A stretch of DNA of 64,000 bases from Dipteronia dyeriana (taxonomy: Eukaryota; Streptophyta; Magnoliopsida; Sapindales; Sapindaceae). Location of the stretch: positions 37,077,098 through 37,141,097 of the forward strand of contig CM065297.1 in assembly GCA_032871835.1 (NCBI GenBank), written 5' to 3'. Below the pieces are notes generated by a model that did no database searches, was not told where the DNA came from, and saw only the letters and a program-made list of their open reading frames with translations. The first letter of the stretch is position 1; every line of letters starts with the position of its first letter. Positions 46,658-58,408 of this stretch are shown here, piece by piece. The position numbers and the translations under genes were made by a program.

Positions 46658-47545
46658 TTGATTTTTTCGACATACTCATGTTTGTTTTTGTGTGATAGTG
46701 ATCCATTACTTAAAGCTAAGCGAAGAAATAAGTCAACCGGACTTGGTAACCCTAAAAATCCCATAGATAGACACAAATCCACTTCATCTACCTCTAAAAG
46801 GTCCAAAACCAATAGGTTGAGTTTTATGGGATTTATGGAAACCAAAAAGCTTATTTTTGAGAGAGGCATTGATTTCTGTGATAATAGAGGTTTATACATT
46901 CATTGGATTATCATTGATAGGCAATGGGGATCTTGGATAAATACTACTGTGGTTGTCGATAATAGCTTGGTTAGAGTGTTTTATTATGAGTATAAGAATA
47001 GCACAACCCTTGAGAATGCCTTGATGATTGTAAGAGGAGTTGTCTTTAGAGTGTTCTCGAAGAACATCAACAAGTTCCTTGGGCTTCCTAATGACATTTC
47101 ATCAGAGTTTCTTGATGTGGATAATATGGAACATCTAAATGAAATGGGGAGAACACTTTGTGAAGATAATAACCTTGAGTGGGGAAATCGTGCCTTTATT
47201 AGCAAAAGTGATTTCACCAAGGTGAGTGCCTTTGGGCATCTCTTTGTTTGTGCCAATCTTGTACCTTCTTCAAATGCAACCGAACTAAACAAGAAGAAGA
47301 TCAAGATTGTGTATGCCCTGGTAACTAACAAAAATATAAACCTTAGAAAATTCTAATAAGGCATATTGAGAGTATGGCTTGTACAACTCAAGTGGACATG
47401 AAGCTTGCAATTCTGGGGTTTATCACTCACTTTTGTATGGCATTAGAAGATTAAAAGGTTGATGAAGATGTGCTTCTACCACCCTTGGAGAAATTTAATG
47501 AAAAAGGTATGACGTTTAAGTCATACAAGAATGGGTGTGTCTAGT
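46658..47545 (+). pseudogene. Decayed 'putative plant transposon protein' ORF
   Basis: The open frame has no natural ATG at its start; homology seems to begin after an acceptor-like TTTTTGTGTGATAG at about 46700. Signatures are ERGIDFCDNRG, NSLVRVFYYEY, VRGVVFRVFSKNINKFLGLP, then FGHLFVCANLVPSSNATELN and YALVTNKNINL. These match the plant retroelement-associated domain family called putative plant transposon protein (PF20167-like). The frame is closed by stops at about 47355; the family sequence continues in another frame (MACTTQVDMKLAILGFITHF) to about 47545. Its function is not known. It is probably part of an old LTR element rather than a host gene. Confidence 0.65.
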
Positions 47546-47934
47546 GATACATTTAAGCTTTTTAGTGATAATCAAGAATCAAGGAATGTATCAAGCACAA
47601 CACATCTTTCGGATTGGGACATACAATTGCAAGAAGAGCCTTCTATAATTAAAGAGAAAGATTGAGGAGCTAAATGAAAGGTGGTTCAACAAGATGCGAA
47701 AATCAAGAGCTTGGAAGAAAACATCACCTAAAGCAAAGTATCAACCTCCAAGCATTATGTAAGATCAACAAATCGGGCAAAATTCTTAGATGGCACGAGT
47801 GGCTAACAAAGAATTACATGATCTTGAGGTATAATTTCTATTCCTTGTGGCTTCATTTCATGTCAATAACGGGTAGAAATATATGATACTAGATTTAGCT
47901 CATCTTTATGAGATCAATACATGCTTTGTTCAAA
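47546..47934 (+). other. Decayed tail of the transposon-domain ORF
   Basis: Fragments SSDTFKLFSDNQESRNV and EEPSIIKEKIEELNERW-like coiled coil can be read only by crossing frames and stops. Nothing else is supported. Confidence 0.4.
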
Positions 47935-48073
47935 TTTTTTTTTTTTGAATTGTAGAATTTATTCAAAAACGGCCAAGCTGAAGAGCTATAAACAAATCAT
48001 ACACCCACAGGCCAAAGAAACATGCACCAAGAAATGACCGAAACTCACATCATAAGGCCACAACGAACCCAAA
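47935..48073 (-). mobile_element. Possible non-LTR retrotransposon 3' end with poly-A
   Basis: On the minus strand, GGCCGTTTTTGAATAAATTC is followed by a short AT stretch and a run of A residues (T12 at 47935-47946), like the 3' tail of a 5'-truncated LINE. No ORF or clear target duplication was found, so this is tentative. Confidence 0.35.
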
Positions 48074-49957
48074 TGTAGGAAAAAACATGTGGCGGAAGTG
48101 AAAATTTTGATTAGTTTATTTCAAAGTTTCCTATAAAAGAGATAACCTCAACCCTTGATTAATTAACATATAATTAAAAGATAGCGTGCCTTTTTGATGT
48201 GATGATTAATGTTGCGTCGAATGGAAACTGTAAGATCTTCAAGTCCAATCACGAACGTGAATCACCTAGGTGTATGGGCTTCCTTTCTTAGAATTGTGTA
48301 CCTGAGGATGGAAAACAAAAAACTTTTTTTTGTTAGTCACCATAACCCTTCTAGAGAAAACAAATAATGTTTGGTCACTTGTGACTTCTCAATCTTTTGA
48401 TCGAAACTTGCGTGAACCCAATTCGATGTTGTGCACAAAGCCTTTTGATATAAAATCTACAAGTGCACAATCGGAAACAAAATGCTCCCTTTTTCTTTTC
48501 TCTTGGCCAAATTCTCACACAGTTTTCTATGAGTTGGATGAATATATTTTTTAAGCAAATAAAAAAACTCCCTCAAAACCATAGTCTTTGCCGAACTCCC
48601 TTGATGGGAATTTATAGGTGGCCGAATATCCTCACACATGGAGGCTTTTTGTTTCACCAAAACTCTTATCAACTTTTGAGTTCAATCCTCTTCCAAATCA
48701 TAAATGTATTATCCAATAATAAGTTATTGAATAACAATTAAATTGTGACTTTATCAAAAACTTCATAATTTGACCAACCGTCAATTAGAGTTTTGATAGA
48801 TATCAAAAACTTCATAATTTGAATAGATAAATAAATTTATTTTATTTCTACTTATCAAATAATTTTTTTGATATTTATCATACTACGAACAATAGTATGA
48901 CACTAAGAGACTTTCTCCTAGTTAGAAAAAGATTTTTGACGTTTAATCAAATAAATAAATAAATAAATAATTAACTAACTTCCATTTAATTAAATAATAA
49001 AATAAAACAATATATTAGGATAATAACTTTAACCCTTGCCGCCCAAGCCTAAACCATAGACAATATTTTGTTTTTCAATTTTATTAAATCTGTTGGACAT
49101 TAATAAAAAGTCCCCATGTGAACTAGACCCATTCTTACTAAAAAAAAAAACAAGTCCACATGCCTTAATTAATACATTAAAATAATTTAATAGCCCCTTT
49201 AATTAATATGTGTAAATTATATTCTTAAGATATTAATGGAATACTAATCTCACTCCATTAGGCCGCCCAAGGATTACCACATCCTTGGCCGCCCTTTCCA
49301 AGCATTTAAAGAGTTACCGCGTGTGTTGATCACACATGACCGCACCTCTCTAAACCTTTTGGATTCCGAAATCCAACAACAATTCTAGATGGACCCAGAA
49401 TATTGTCCGGTAAAATATATCAAGTGATCCATGCAAGTTCGTATAGATTGGGGATCTTGGCGGGCTATCTAAATTTAAGCTTCAATATAAATAACCTAAT
49501 TACAATCAACAAATGATTCACTAAGGTTAGATCTATTACTTTTAGCTCATTCTACTAAAGAACTAAAATTGAACTCTTAAATAAAGATAGAATAAGTAAT
49601 GTTTCTCATTCGTACCCTAGACAACCTTTTTGGAGATAGTGTATCCTCGTGAAAAATATCAGTAATCGGCAAGAGCTCATAGACCGCCTATATCTCACCT
49701 AGTTAATGTATTTACTCATATGACCACATTTTAAACTTGGATAGTTTGACTTGTCCAGAAGCCATGTTTTAATAGACACTATCAAAAACTTAACGTTAAG
49801 ATTTAATATCCAATACCAAAAAATATCTATATGATGATATTTTACACACATTCAATAAATGAAGCCATGATTTCCATTTCTGTATATGAAGTCCTCTATC
49901 GATTAACAAATGAATACAAACCATCAATGATAGACTATGCTATATAATCGGAGTAAG
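48074..49957 (-). repeat. LTR-A copy with internal insertion
   Basis: It starts at the LTR end TGTAGGAAAA and follows LTR-A in reverse orientation to 'gctatataatc', where copia C3 RNase H sequence begins. Relative to other copies it has an extra ~213 bp at about 49169-49381. The first part of the LTR (about 450 bp) is missing at the right edge. Confidence 0.82.
49169..49381. repeat. ~213-bp insertion within LTR-A
   Basis: The flanking LTR-A text 'catgccttaa' and 'caattctagatgg' is contiguous in other copies (for example 36378). The extra block contains the small hairpin CCAAGGAT...ATCCTTGG and repeated 'ggccgccc'. It could be a small transposon or an LTR variant; no clear terminal inverted repeat or target duplication is visible. 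Confidence 0.5.
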
Positions 49958-50240
49958 CAATGCAAGATTGCTTAATACTTCTCCGCACAATGGCTCCACC
50001 ACCTAGGGTGAATACTAATCCAGATGTGGATTTTCTAGAATCCTTGTCTGACAGAAAATCAGAATCTGCGTATCCTAATGGGATCAAATCCTATCCGGAA
50101 TACACTAGCATATAGTTTATCATTATTTGAAGATACTTGAGAAATGTATCTTGGGTTGGATTGGTATCTGCTGACTACTCTTACTACATAGCAGATGTCT
50201 GGTCTCACGTATAACATAGCATACATGAGACTACCTACTG
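49958..50240 (-). pseudogene. Copia C3 RNase H fragment
   Basis: Minus-strand frames read GSLMYAMLYVRPDICYVVRV, then GYADSDFLSDKDSRKSTSGL and VFTLGGGAIVRRSIKQSCIA, the copia RNase H region. It is cut on the left by LTR-A and on the right by the minus-strand Sirevirus. The missing partner is at 57628-58408. Confidence 0.82.
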
Positions 50241-50279
50241 TAGAAATTTTCCTTTATCTTTATAGTGTAAATATATCTA

Positions 50280-50316
<37 letters not shown>

Positions 50317-52447
50317 GGGGGGAGGGGTAAATAGGTATATGCTCCAATTTTTGTCTTCTTTTAAAACAATGCAATTTTAATAATTATTAATGAAAATTGC
50401 AAACAATGACACACAATATTTACGTGGTAAACCTCCGAAGAGAAAACATCCATGGGTTGATACCATAACCATCGACAAAAGCAAATCCACTATTTCAAAT
50501 AAGAGTTACACACTCAAGCAACACATGCTCTCCAAGCTATCACTCCTACTCTACCCTTGAACCTAGTGATCTACTATACCGACTTCCTATCCAAGACCTC
50601 CTCTCTCTAGAAAGATTTCTTGCTCAACTTTTCGAATCCTCCCTGACCCTAGGTAAGACTTTTTGCTTAACTATCCGAGTCCTCCTAACTCTAGTTGAGA
50701 CTTCCTTGCTGAACAATCTGAGGTCTCCTTCCTCTTGTCAAGACTTCCACTTGCTTAGCTATCTAAGTCCTCCTGACTCTAGCTATGACTTCCAATTGCT
50801 CAAATAAAAGAATCACTCTAAGATATGAGACTTCCTACATCTTCACAAGGTATCTAAGTGATCATGAATGTAAAACGCAAACAAGCACACAACATAGAAA
50901 TGATGATCAATAAATTCTATGGACATGCAACTAGATAGCTAGATTATGCTTTCAAAGAGCAAACTAAAATGTAACTAGGCAACCTAAGTATATTATCAAC
51001 TAAGAACCAAATCAATGAAATGAATATACCAATTGATGTAGACCTAGTGTTAAGAAATATGAAATTAAATCTAGAAATAGTCAATCAAGCATAATAACAA
51101 AAGATTTCTAGAAGCAATTCCATGTATATCAAGTTTAGCACAAATCAATCAACTTATCACAAATCTAGCTAAAATTAAAAATCAAATCAAAAAACCACAA
51201 AATGATATCAAAATCATCCTATTCATGCTTCTTAATCAAATAACATCAATCAATAAGAAGATCTAAGAAGAAAACTAAGAAGAAGATGATTTTACCAACA
51301 AGGATGAAATCACGAACTAAAGATCTGATCACATGAAAATTATAGACATTATTTGGTTTTTAAAATGCTTGGAGTTTGTAGACCTTTTCAAGAAACTCGA
51401 AATCTATTTTTGAATCAAGTGATTCGGAGTAGAAATGAAGAAGTTATCACGAAAACAAAAATCAAAATGTTGAGAGAAAACTTCTGCACTTGTTCTTCAA
51501 ATTCGATTTCCTCAACTTGTAATCAATAAGAGGGAAGGAGAGGTTTTAAAAAGAGATGACCCAAAAGACCAAAAATACCTGATGCTTTAGTACCTCCCTG
51601 AGATGGCACATGGGCACCTCTGGGTAGAGCAACTTTGGGGCCGAGATGGCCACGCGCCATCTCGGGAAGGTACTCAATGATGGCTTAAGCCATCGTACCT
51701 CTTCTCTTGCGCTCCTCACGAGTTCTTCGACCGTTCTTTGGCCTGTGAACTTCGAATTCAAATATGTTTGAAGATTACAAACTCAGACTCCCTCATGATC
51801 ATGGAAATATAAGATACTAAACCCAGAAAATAATAATTTGACTTGATATATGAAGACGAAGACAATGTATGCAACATGAGTTGAAAGTGTAGTATCTTTT
51901 GACTTAGAACTTGAAATCAATAGTATGAGCAACCGAAATGACCAGAACTCAATCATGAACAATCTAGGACTAAAATAAAGTTCAAGATCCATGTTATACA
52001 AATAAATAAACAAACAAACACATTTCACACAAGAATGCAAACTACATAGAGATAGTCTCCAATCATGCATTTTCCAAAACATGTTACTTTCATACCAATG
52101 CATTTGCATTCAACTTCAAGTGTGTGAATGTGTTATACCAAATGATGCGCTATGATGCAGGGAATAAAATGTATATTTGTGTGTGTGCATTTAATGATGT
52201 ATAACCATGCAGGGACACATGTATGAATTGTGTGTGTGTGCACTTACGCCTTGCAAGAGGAATAAGAATCTCAATACCTTAGCATCCAAGAATAGTACCA
52301 ACCCTCTTGAAGACGAACTTTGCATCATGAGAAGTTGCTTTTCTTTCTTGAAGCTCTTATAATCATGAACCACTTAAGCAACTAAGCATTACAAAAGAAA
52401 TGAAGTTTTGTTATGGAATCAAGCCAACACAAATCTAAAACCTTACA
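50241..52447 (-). repeat. 3' LTR, Sirevirus subfamily S2
   Basis: The right end CCTTACA is followed by the PPT. The left end (TAGAAATTTTCC) abuts C3. It contains a G33 homopolymer at 50283-50315, the 42-bp minisatellite (about 50590-50830) and otherwise follows LTR 7490-9921. Confidence 0.87.
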
Positions 52448-53915
52448 ATCTCCCCCTTTGGCTATTCCGTGGCAAACTCTACCTCACCATACAATGATCA
52501 CTCATAATCAATGTTGATTGCATTCTCACATCCTCACATTACAAAGAGATATTCCTAGACTAAAATGTCTTCAAGAACCTTCAAGAATATCTTTACACAT
52601 TAAAGCACCTATGAGACAAGAACAACCAAAAGCAATCTTCTACACGGAAGATTGGTGAGATAAGAAAACAATATACGAAACAAAACAAAAATTCCCTTAT
52701 CTCTTCTTATCTCATGCAAACAAGAATTCTTTCTCCCCTTTAATGAATTGTCTCCCCTTTTCATCAAAAGTAAGTAACATGGTGAGGAAAACACTTTCTC
52801 CCCCATTTTGGCAAGGAAAAGACAAAAACATATTACACAACCTAGAGAGAGAAGTGAATGCCAATTGGAAATACCTACAAGGTTTTAAGGGATGCATTAA
52901 AAAATCATGAGATAATGAGCAAACAAGTTGTATAGAAAACTAAGTTAAACAAACTAAGCTCCCCCTTAACATATGCTCCACGTGTTAATAAGCAAGTAAA
53001 TTTGTTCACAAGGGAATCATACAATAACACATTTCAAGCAATAAAAAATGTAAACCATTATTTTTCAAAATTAATAAGAGAATCATAGATTTCCATTATT
53101 ATCTAAAAAATAATCTCTCATTTCTAATGAATCAAGCACATTAAGCAAAAACATGTGCGTGTGAAAATGCTTCTAGCATATATAAAAGGAGTGACTGTGA
53201 TATCAATATGCAAACCACTTCAACACCTATCCATCTAAAGCTTTTCCAATCAAGGTCAAACCAATTATCATCCAAATTTTTGCTTTAAAAAGAATATATT
53301 TCAACATATGAGCATGTGTGTGCATATGGTTCGTCATCCCATTTCTGTTTTTCAACCCGAGTAATCATAATTTTCAACTATACTTCTTTGAGCCTTCCTC
53401 CATTTCTTTTTAGGCTTTGAATCAATTTTTTTTAAATGGTTATTTTTCAACATAAACATATAATCTTCATGATGGCTTTCACTCATAACAATGGTGTAGC
53501 CCTTTCCTACATTAGGCGGCTTCACAACCAAGGTGTGTAGACTTTTCCATGAAGGTGCTCGTTGAGTTCTATGTAAATATCGAAGCAAAACGGATACTAA
53601 CCATAGGTCATCTATCATGTACTAAACAATAAACTTCAAGATGCATCCATAATCTACATGCTTTCAAACTCAATTACTCAAACTTAGACATATAAGAGAA
53701 GACTTTGTGCACTTTTAAAAACAAGATTTACAAAGACTTAAGTGCATGATCTAGATGAAATAAAAGCAATTCTATCAAGATCATTACTTCTCACATGAGT
53801 AGCTCTCAAAGAAATAGATGTACAATATAGTTTTGCTTATCACGCCACTCACAACCACACCCAAGCATTAATCAACACAGATCATGCCAATGGATCCTCT
53901 AAGAGATACAAATCT
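52448..53915 (-). other. PPT, PPT-like motifs and non-coding spacer
   Basis: The reverse complement AAAGGGGGAGAT at 52448-52459 is the primer tract. Further purine runs occur at about 52733, 52751, 52798 and 52960 (AAGGGGAG, AAAAGGGGAGA, AATGGGGGAGAA, TTAAGGGGGAGC). The rest is AT-rich with no supported gene; an envelope-like ORF is not recognised. Confidence 0.7.
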
Positions 53916-55455
53916 CTATTTGTCCAAGGGCTTAGTGAACAAGTCCGTAAGTTGATTTTTAGTAGGCATATGCTCAAGAGTTACTATTGAATGTTCAACA
54001 AGTTCTCTAATGAAGTGATGCCTAATGTCTATATGCTTTGTGTGTGAGTGTTGAACCAGATTTTTAGAGATGTTAATGGCACTCATATTATCACAATAGA
54101 GAGTCATATTACCTTGATCAATCTCATAATCCTTGAGAGTTTGCTTCATCCATAGAAGTTGTGTGCAAGCACTTCCGACCACAATATACTCGGCTTCGGA
54201 TTAAGAAAGAGAGACAGAATTTTGCATCTTGTTTTGCCAAGCAACCAAATTATTCCCCAAGTAAAAGTAACCGCCCGATGTGCTCTTACAATTATCAATG
54301 TTTCCTGCCCAATCAGCATCACAATAGCCAACAAGAATGTCATTAGTATCAAAGGAATAGAATAAACCAAGATTATGTGTTCCTTTTATATATCTAATGA
54401 TTCTTTTAACGGCTTTCAAGTGAGATTCTTTTGGATTAGCTTGAAACCTAGCACACAAACCAACACTAAAACAAATATCAGGCCTACTAGCCGTTAGGTA
54501 GAGAAGGCTACCTATCATGCTCCTATAGAGACTTTGATCAACATTTTTTCCTTTTTCATCTTTGTCAAGTTTTAAAGTAGTACTTATAGGTGTTTCAAAT
54601 TCTTTTCCACTTTCAAGGCCAAATTTCTTAACAAGATTTCTAGCATATTTAGATTGAGACAACATGATACCATTGCTAGATTGTTTCACTTGCATGCCAA
54701 GAAAGTAATTGAGTTCACCTACCATACTCATTTCAAATTATCTTGACATAACATTCAACCTTGGTTTTACAAGTAGACCCAGAAACAATGTCATCAACTT
54801 ATACTTGTGCAACAAAAATGTCATCATCATAATGCTTGACAAACAAAGTTCTATCAATACCACCTCTCCTATATTGGTTGTCAATAAGATATTGATTTAA
54901 CCTATCATACCAAGCTCTAGGGGCTTGCTTAAGGCCATAAAGAGCCTTTTTGAACTTAAACACGAGATTAGGAGAGTGTGGGTCTACAAAACCCTTAGGT
55001 TGTTCAACATAAACTTCTTCTTGAAGGTATCCATTGAGAAAAGCACTTTTGACATCAATTTAAAACAATTTGAATTTTTTAAGACATGCAATGGACAACA
55101 AAAGTCTAATGGACTCAAGACGTGCAATGGGTGCAAAAGTCTCATCAAATTCTACACCTTCAACTTGAGTGTATCCTTGAGCCACTAGTCTTGCTTTATT
55201 TCTCACTATCTCGCCACATTCATCGTTCTTATTCCTAAACACCCATTTTGTACCAATCACATTGATATCTTTTGGTCTAGGAACTAAGGACCATACTTCA
55301 TTCCTTTCAAATTGATTTAGTTCTTCTTGCATGGCATTAACCAAATATTCATCAATAATTGCTTCATTAATATTTTTAGGCTCAATTTGAGAAGTGTAGC
55401 AAGCATATGAAATTTGGTTAGCTAGTTGCCTTCTAATTCTAACCCCTTTATTCAA
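53916..55455 (-). pseudogene. Sirevirus reverse transcriptase-RNase H (broken)
   Basis: RT starts with [20 protein letters not shown] and VARLVAQGYTQVEG-like motifs (55060-55455). After a stop at 55060 it continues [18 protein letters not shown] and [15 protein letters not shown]; the catalytic YVDD reads stop-VDD (near 54815). The next frame (54201-54731) carries [37 protein letters not shown] and YCDADWAG, followed by a stop and [21 protein letters not shown] and LTDLFTKPLDK. The equivalent copy in 1747-3524 is better preserved. Confidence 0.88.
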
Positions 55456-55470
55456 ATCACCTATGATGTC

Positions 55471-56692
55471 TTATTGATAATGCATGTTCATAAGTCTAGA
55501 ATAAGAATTTTCAGCATCTTGTTGGTTATCATTCAAACCATTTTCTAACTCTTGACTTTCTTCTCTAGCAACACTATCATTATCATCATTATGACTATAC
55601 TCACTTTCATCACAACTAGTCACATCAATAGCTGCTTTAGTGTCATTCAACAAATGTCCTTTAGGTTCATTGACATCATTATTATCACACAAATCAAGTA
55701 TGCTAAGATCATATATTTTCACAATAAGAGACTCTATAATAGTCTTAGTTTTCAAATCGAACACTGTATATGCACGACTATTATTAGCATACCCAAGAAA
55801 ATGACCAATACCACTTTTAGCATCAAACTTTCCTAAGTGATCTCTATCATTCAAAATAAAACACTTACTCCCAAAAGTGTAGAAGTCCCTTCCAAAGTTC
55901 ATAGGAGGTTTGTTTTGTGCCGGGCATTCTAAAAACTCTATTAGTGACATAATATGCAGTATTGACTGCTTCGGCCCAAAGATTTCTAGAGACTTTCTTG
56001 TTATTGAGCATGACCCTAGCCATCTCTTGTAAGACATAATTCTTCCTCTCAAAAACACCATTTTGTTGAGGAGTTCTAGGAGCCAAGAACTCATGTGAAA
56101 TCCTATAATCATCACAAAACTCACTAAATCTAGCAATTTCAAATTCAATCCTATGATCACTCCTAGTGCGAAATATTTTCTTGATCCCAAGACCTTTTTC
56201 ATTTTGAACTTGTTTACAGAACTTCTTAAAGTAACCAAAAGTTTCGGTCTTGTCTCTAAGAAAATATACCCAAGCAAACCGACAAAAATCATAAACACAA
56301 ACAAAAATGTATTGATTACCATTTATGCTTTCGGTTTGGATTGGTCCCATTATGTCCTTATGCACAAGTTCTAAGGGATTCTTGGTAGCAAAATTAGTAT
56401 ACTTTTTATGAGACACTTTGGTTAGTTTACCTAAATGACATGGTTCACAAACACCATCAAGCTTTTTACCAAGACTAGAAAGACCTCTAACAATGTTATA
56501 TTTCTTAAGCTTATTTAAATCTTTATAATTCATGTGGCCCAATCTTTCATGCCATAATTCAAGCTTGTTGCACTCATGTGCCATATTACATGTTAGCGGA
56601 TCAATCTCTAGACAATAGCTATTGTCCGAAGACCTTTTGACTTTCAACAATGAATCAAGGAAAAGATTCAACAATGCCAAAGACTTTCCATG
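55471..56692 (-). pseudogene. Sirevirus integrase (broken)
   Basis: KRSSDNSYCLEIDPL and LELWHERLGHMNYKDLNKL give the zinc region, then CEPCHLGK, HKDIMGPIQTESINGNQYIF (first Asp), a normally VDDF box changed to VYDF, RTRSDHRIEFE (second Asp) and PQQNGVFERKN (Glu kept). A frameshift near 55890 leads to the C-terminal region FGSKCFILNDRDHLGKFDAK, LGYANNSRAYTVFD and an acidic linker to RT. The protease domain is absent because gag is fused to this segment at the palindrome at 56693-56774. Confidence 0.86.
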
Positions 56693-56774
56693 ATGTAGGT
56701 ACACTCTCTAACGGTAAAGTCATGGCTACCTCCGGTAGCATTCATGGCTTTACCGTTAGAGAGTGTACCTACAT
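56693..56774. repeat. Palindrome with 27-bp arms at gag-pol deletion junction
   Basis: The arm ATGTAGGTACACTCTCTAAC... (56693-56719) is perfectly complementary to 56748-56774. An inner GCTACC/GGTAGC stem has a 3-base loop. The right arm is normal gag coding sequence (VGTLSNGKA), and the left arm is its inverted copy. The missing gag C terminus and protease lie at this point. Confidence 0.93.
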
Positions 56775-57290
56775 TTAAATTGCTACAAGCATTGACAAAA
56801 GTAGATTTATTAAATGAAGGAGTTGACTTTTCATAAACATATCCTAAACCTCTTTTGTAGCTTGAAGACTTTCCAACTTTAATGAGAGCTTTCACTTTGT
56901 TAAAGCTAGATAACATCTTGTTAATATCTCTTTAGGCTCATTAAGTTTGTCATTAAGCACTTTCTCTTGATTCTCATGCTCATTAAGTTTTGCTCTAAGC
57001 ACTTTTTCAATTCTCCTAGCACGATCAAGAGATTCATCTCTTTGCTCAATTTCATGCTTCAAAATACTTAATCTATCATTGCTATCAATCAATTTTTTCT
57101 CAAGATAAAGAATTTTGTCATTAAGATCATTAACACATTTTGAGCTACAATCATGATTTTCTAACCTCTGAGTGAGAGACTTATTGATTTTAGAGATCCT
57201 TTCATTTTCTTGAATAAGATCCTAGATCTTTTGATCATCTAAGTCAATAGACTCACCTTCAACAAGAAAGCCACAAAAGAATACATTTCT
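56775..57290 (-). pseudogene. Sirevirus Gag coiled-coil remnant
   Basis: Frames contain YLEKKLIDSNDRLSILKHEI, EQRDESLDRARRIEKVLRAK and LNEHENQEKVLNDKLNEPKE, a coiled coil like that of the gag at 6364-7423, then IKVGKSSSYKRGLGYVYEKS. The N-terminal Gag body between PBS and coil is deleted. Stops at about 57225 and 56930. Confidence 0.8.
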
Positions 57291-57366
57291 TTAATCATGA
57301 TGAAACAAATAAAAGAATATAACAAACACTATAAAGAAGATCTATCTAAGTATGTCTAGACACATG

Positions 57367-57379
57367 CTCTGATACTAAT
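57367..57379 (-). other. Primer-binding site of the minus-strand Sirevirus
   Basis: The reverse complement TTAGTATCAGAGC differs by one base from TTGGTATCAGAGC and lies next to the LTR end (TG at 57380). Confidence 0.85.
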
Positions 57380-57627
57380 TGAAATTTCCATTTATCTTTA
57401 TAATGTAAATATACCTAGAGGGGGGGTGAATAGGTATATGCTCCAATTTTTGTCTTCTTTTAAAACAATGCAATTTTAATAATGCTTAATGAAAACTGCA
57501 AACAATGACACACAATATTTACGTGGTAAACCTCCAAAGAGAAAACATCCAAGGGTTGATACCACAACCACCGGCAAAAGCAAATCCACTATTTCAATAA
57601 GAGTTACACACTCAAGCAATCAACACA
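57380..57627 (-). repeat. 5' LTR S2, truncated to ~248 bp
   Basis: It begins TGAAATTTCC next to the PBS, includes 'cctagagggggggtgaatag', and stops at 'gagttacacactcaagcaat' where copia C3 resumes. Confidence 0.88.
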
Positions 57628-58408
57628 ATAATCTTGTCGATATATGATGCTTGAGACAATGCTATGAGATTTTTCTTACGATCCCTTATAAGTTGGATCC
57701 CTAGAACATAACTCGCCTCTCCCAAATCTTTCATTTGAAATTGGCTAGCCGGCCAGCCCTTTACATCAGATAACACTCCCACATCATTCCTAATTAGTAG
57801 GATGTTGTCCACGTATAGGACCAAGAAAACTACCTTCTTATCAATGATGCGCTTGTAGATATAAGGCTCATCGATGTTCTGCTCAAAGCCATGGGTTTTT
57901 ATCACATCATCAAACCTAATGTTCCAAGATCTAGATTCTTGTATAAGCCCATAATGGACCATTGCAGCTTGCTAACCTTTTGATCTTGATTTGGAGACAT
58001 GAATTCCTATATTTGCATTATATAGATGCTCTCGTTAAGATTGCCATTCATAAATACAATCTTGACGTCCATTTGCCAAATTTCATAATCGAAATAGACA
58101 GCAATGGATAAGAGAATCTGAATAGACTTAAACATTGCTACTGGCGAGAAGGTCTCTTCATAATCGACCCCATTTTTTTAGGTATGATCGTTGGCCGCTA
58201 ACCTTTCATTGGAGGTCTCTACCTTCCCATATACTCCTCTCTATCTCTTGTAGATCCACTTACACCCTATGGGTTTTACCCATTCGGTAAGTCTATAAGA
58301 TCCCAGATAGAGTTAGAGTACATGGACTCCATCTCGAGATTCATGGCTTTAAGTCATTCATCTTTATCAGGATCTTACATTGCATTCTTAAATATCAATG
58401 GATCATCC
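57628..58408 (-). pseudogene. Copia C3 reverse transcriptase fragment
   Basis: The open part reads SRSWNIRFDDVIKTHGFEQN, IYKRIIDKKVVFLVLYVDNI (YVDN in place of YVDD), LIRNDVGVLSDVKGWPASQF and MKDLGEASYVLGIQLIRDRK. Upstream parts are frameshifted RT. It is cut at 58408 by a plus-strand Sirevirus LTR. Confidence 0.85.

Larger units (their letters stand above)
50241..57627 (-). mobile_element. Minus-strand Sirevirus (S2 LTRs) nested in copia C3
   Basis: Order on the minus strand: truncated 5' LTR (57380-57627), PBS, deleted gag, integrase, RT, RNase H, spacer with PPT-like motifs, PPT and 3' LTR. It splits C3: RNase H lies to its left and RT to its right. Compared with the related C3 fragment at 11415-12033, about 165 bp of C3 and about 2 kb of the 5' LTR are missing at the right edge, consistent with one deletion across that boundary. 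pol is broken by frameshifts and stops. Confidence 0.85.
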
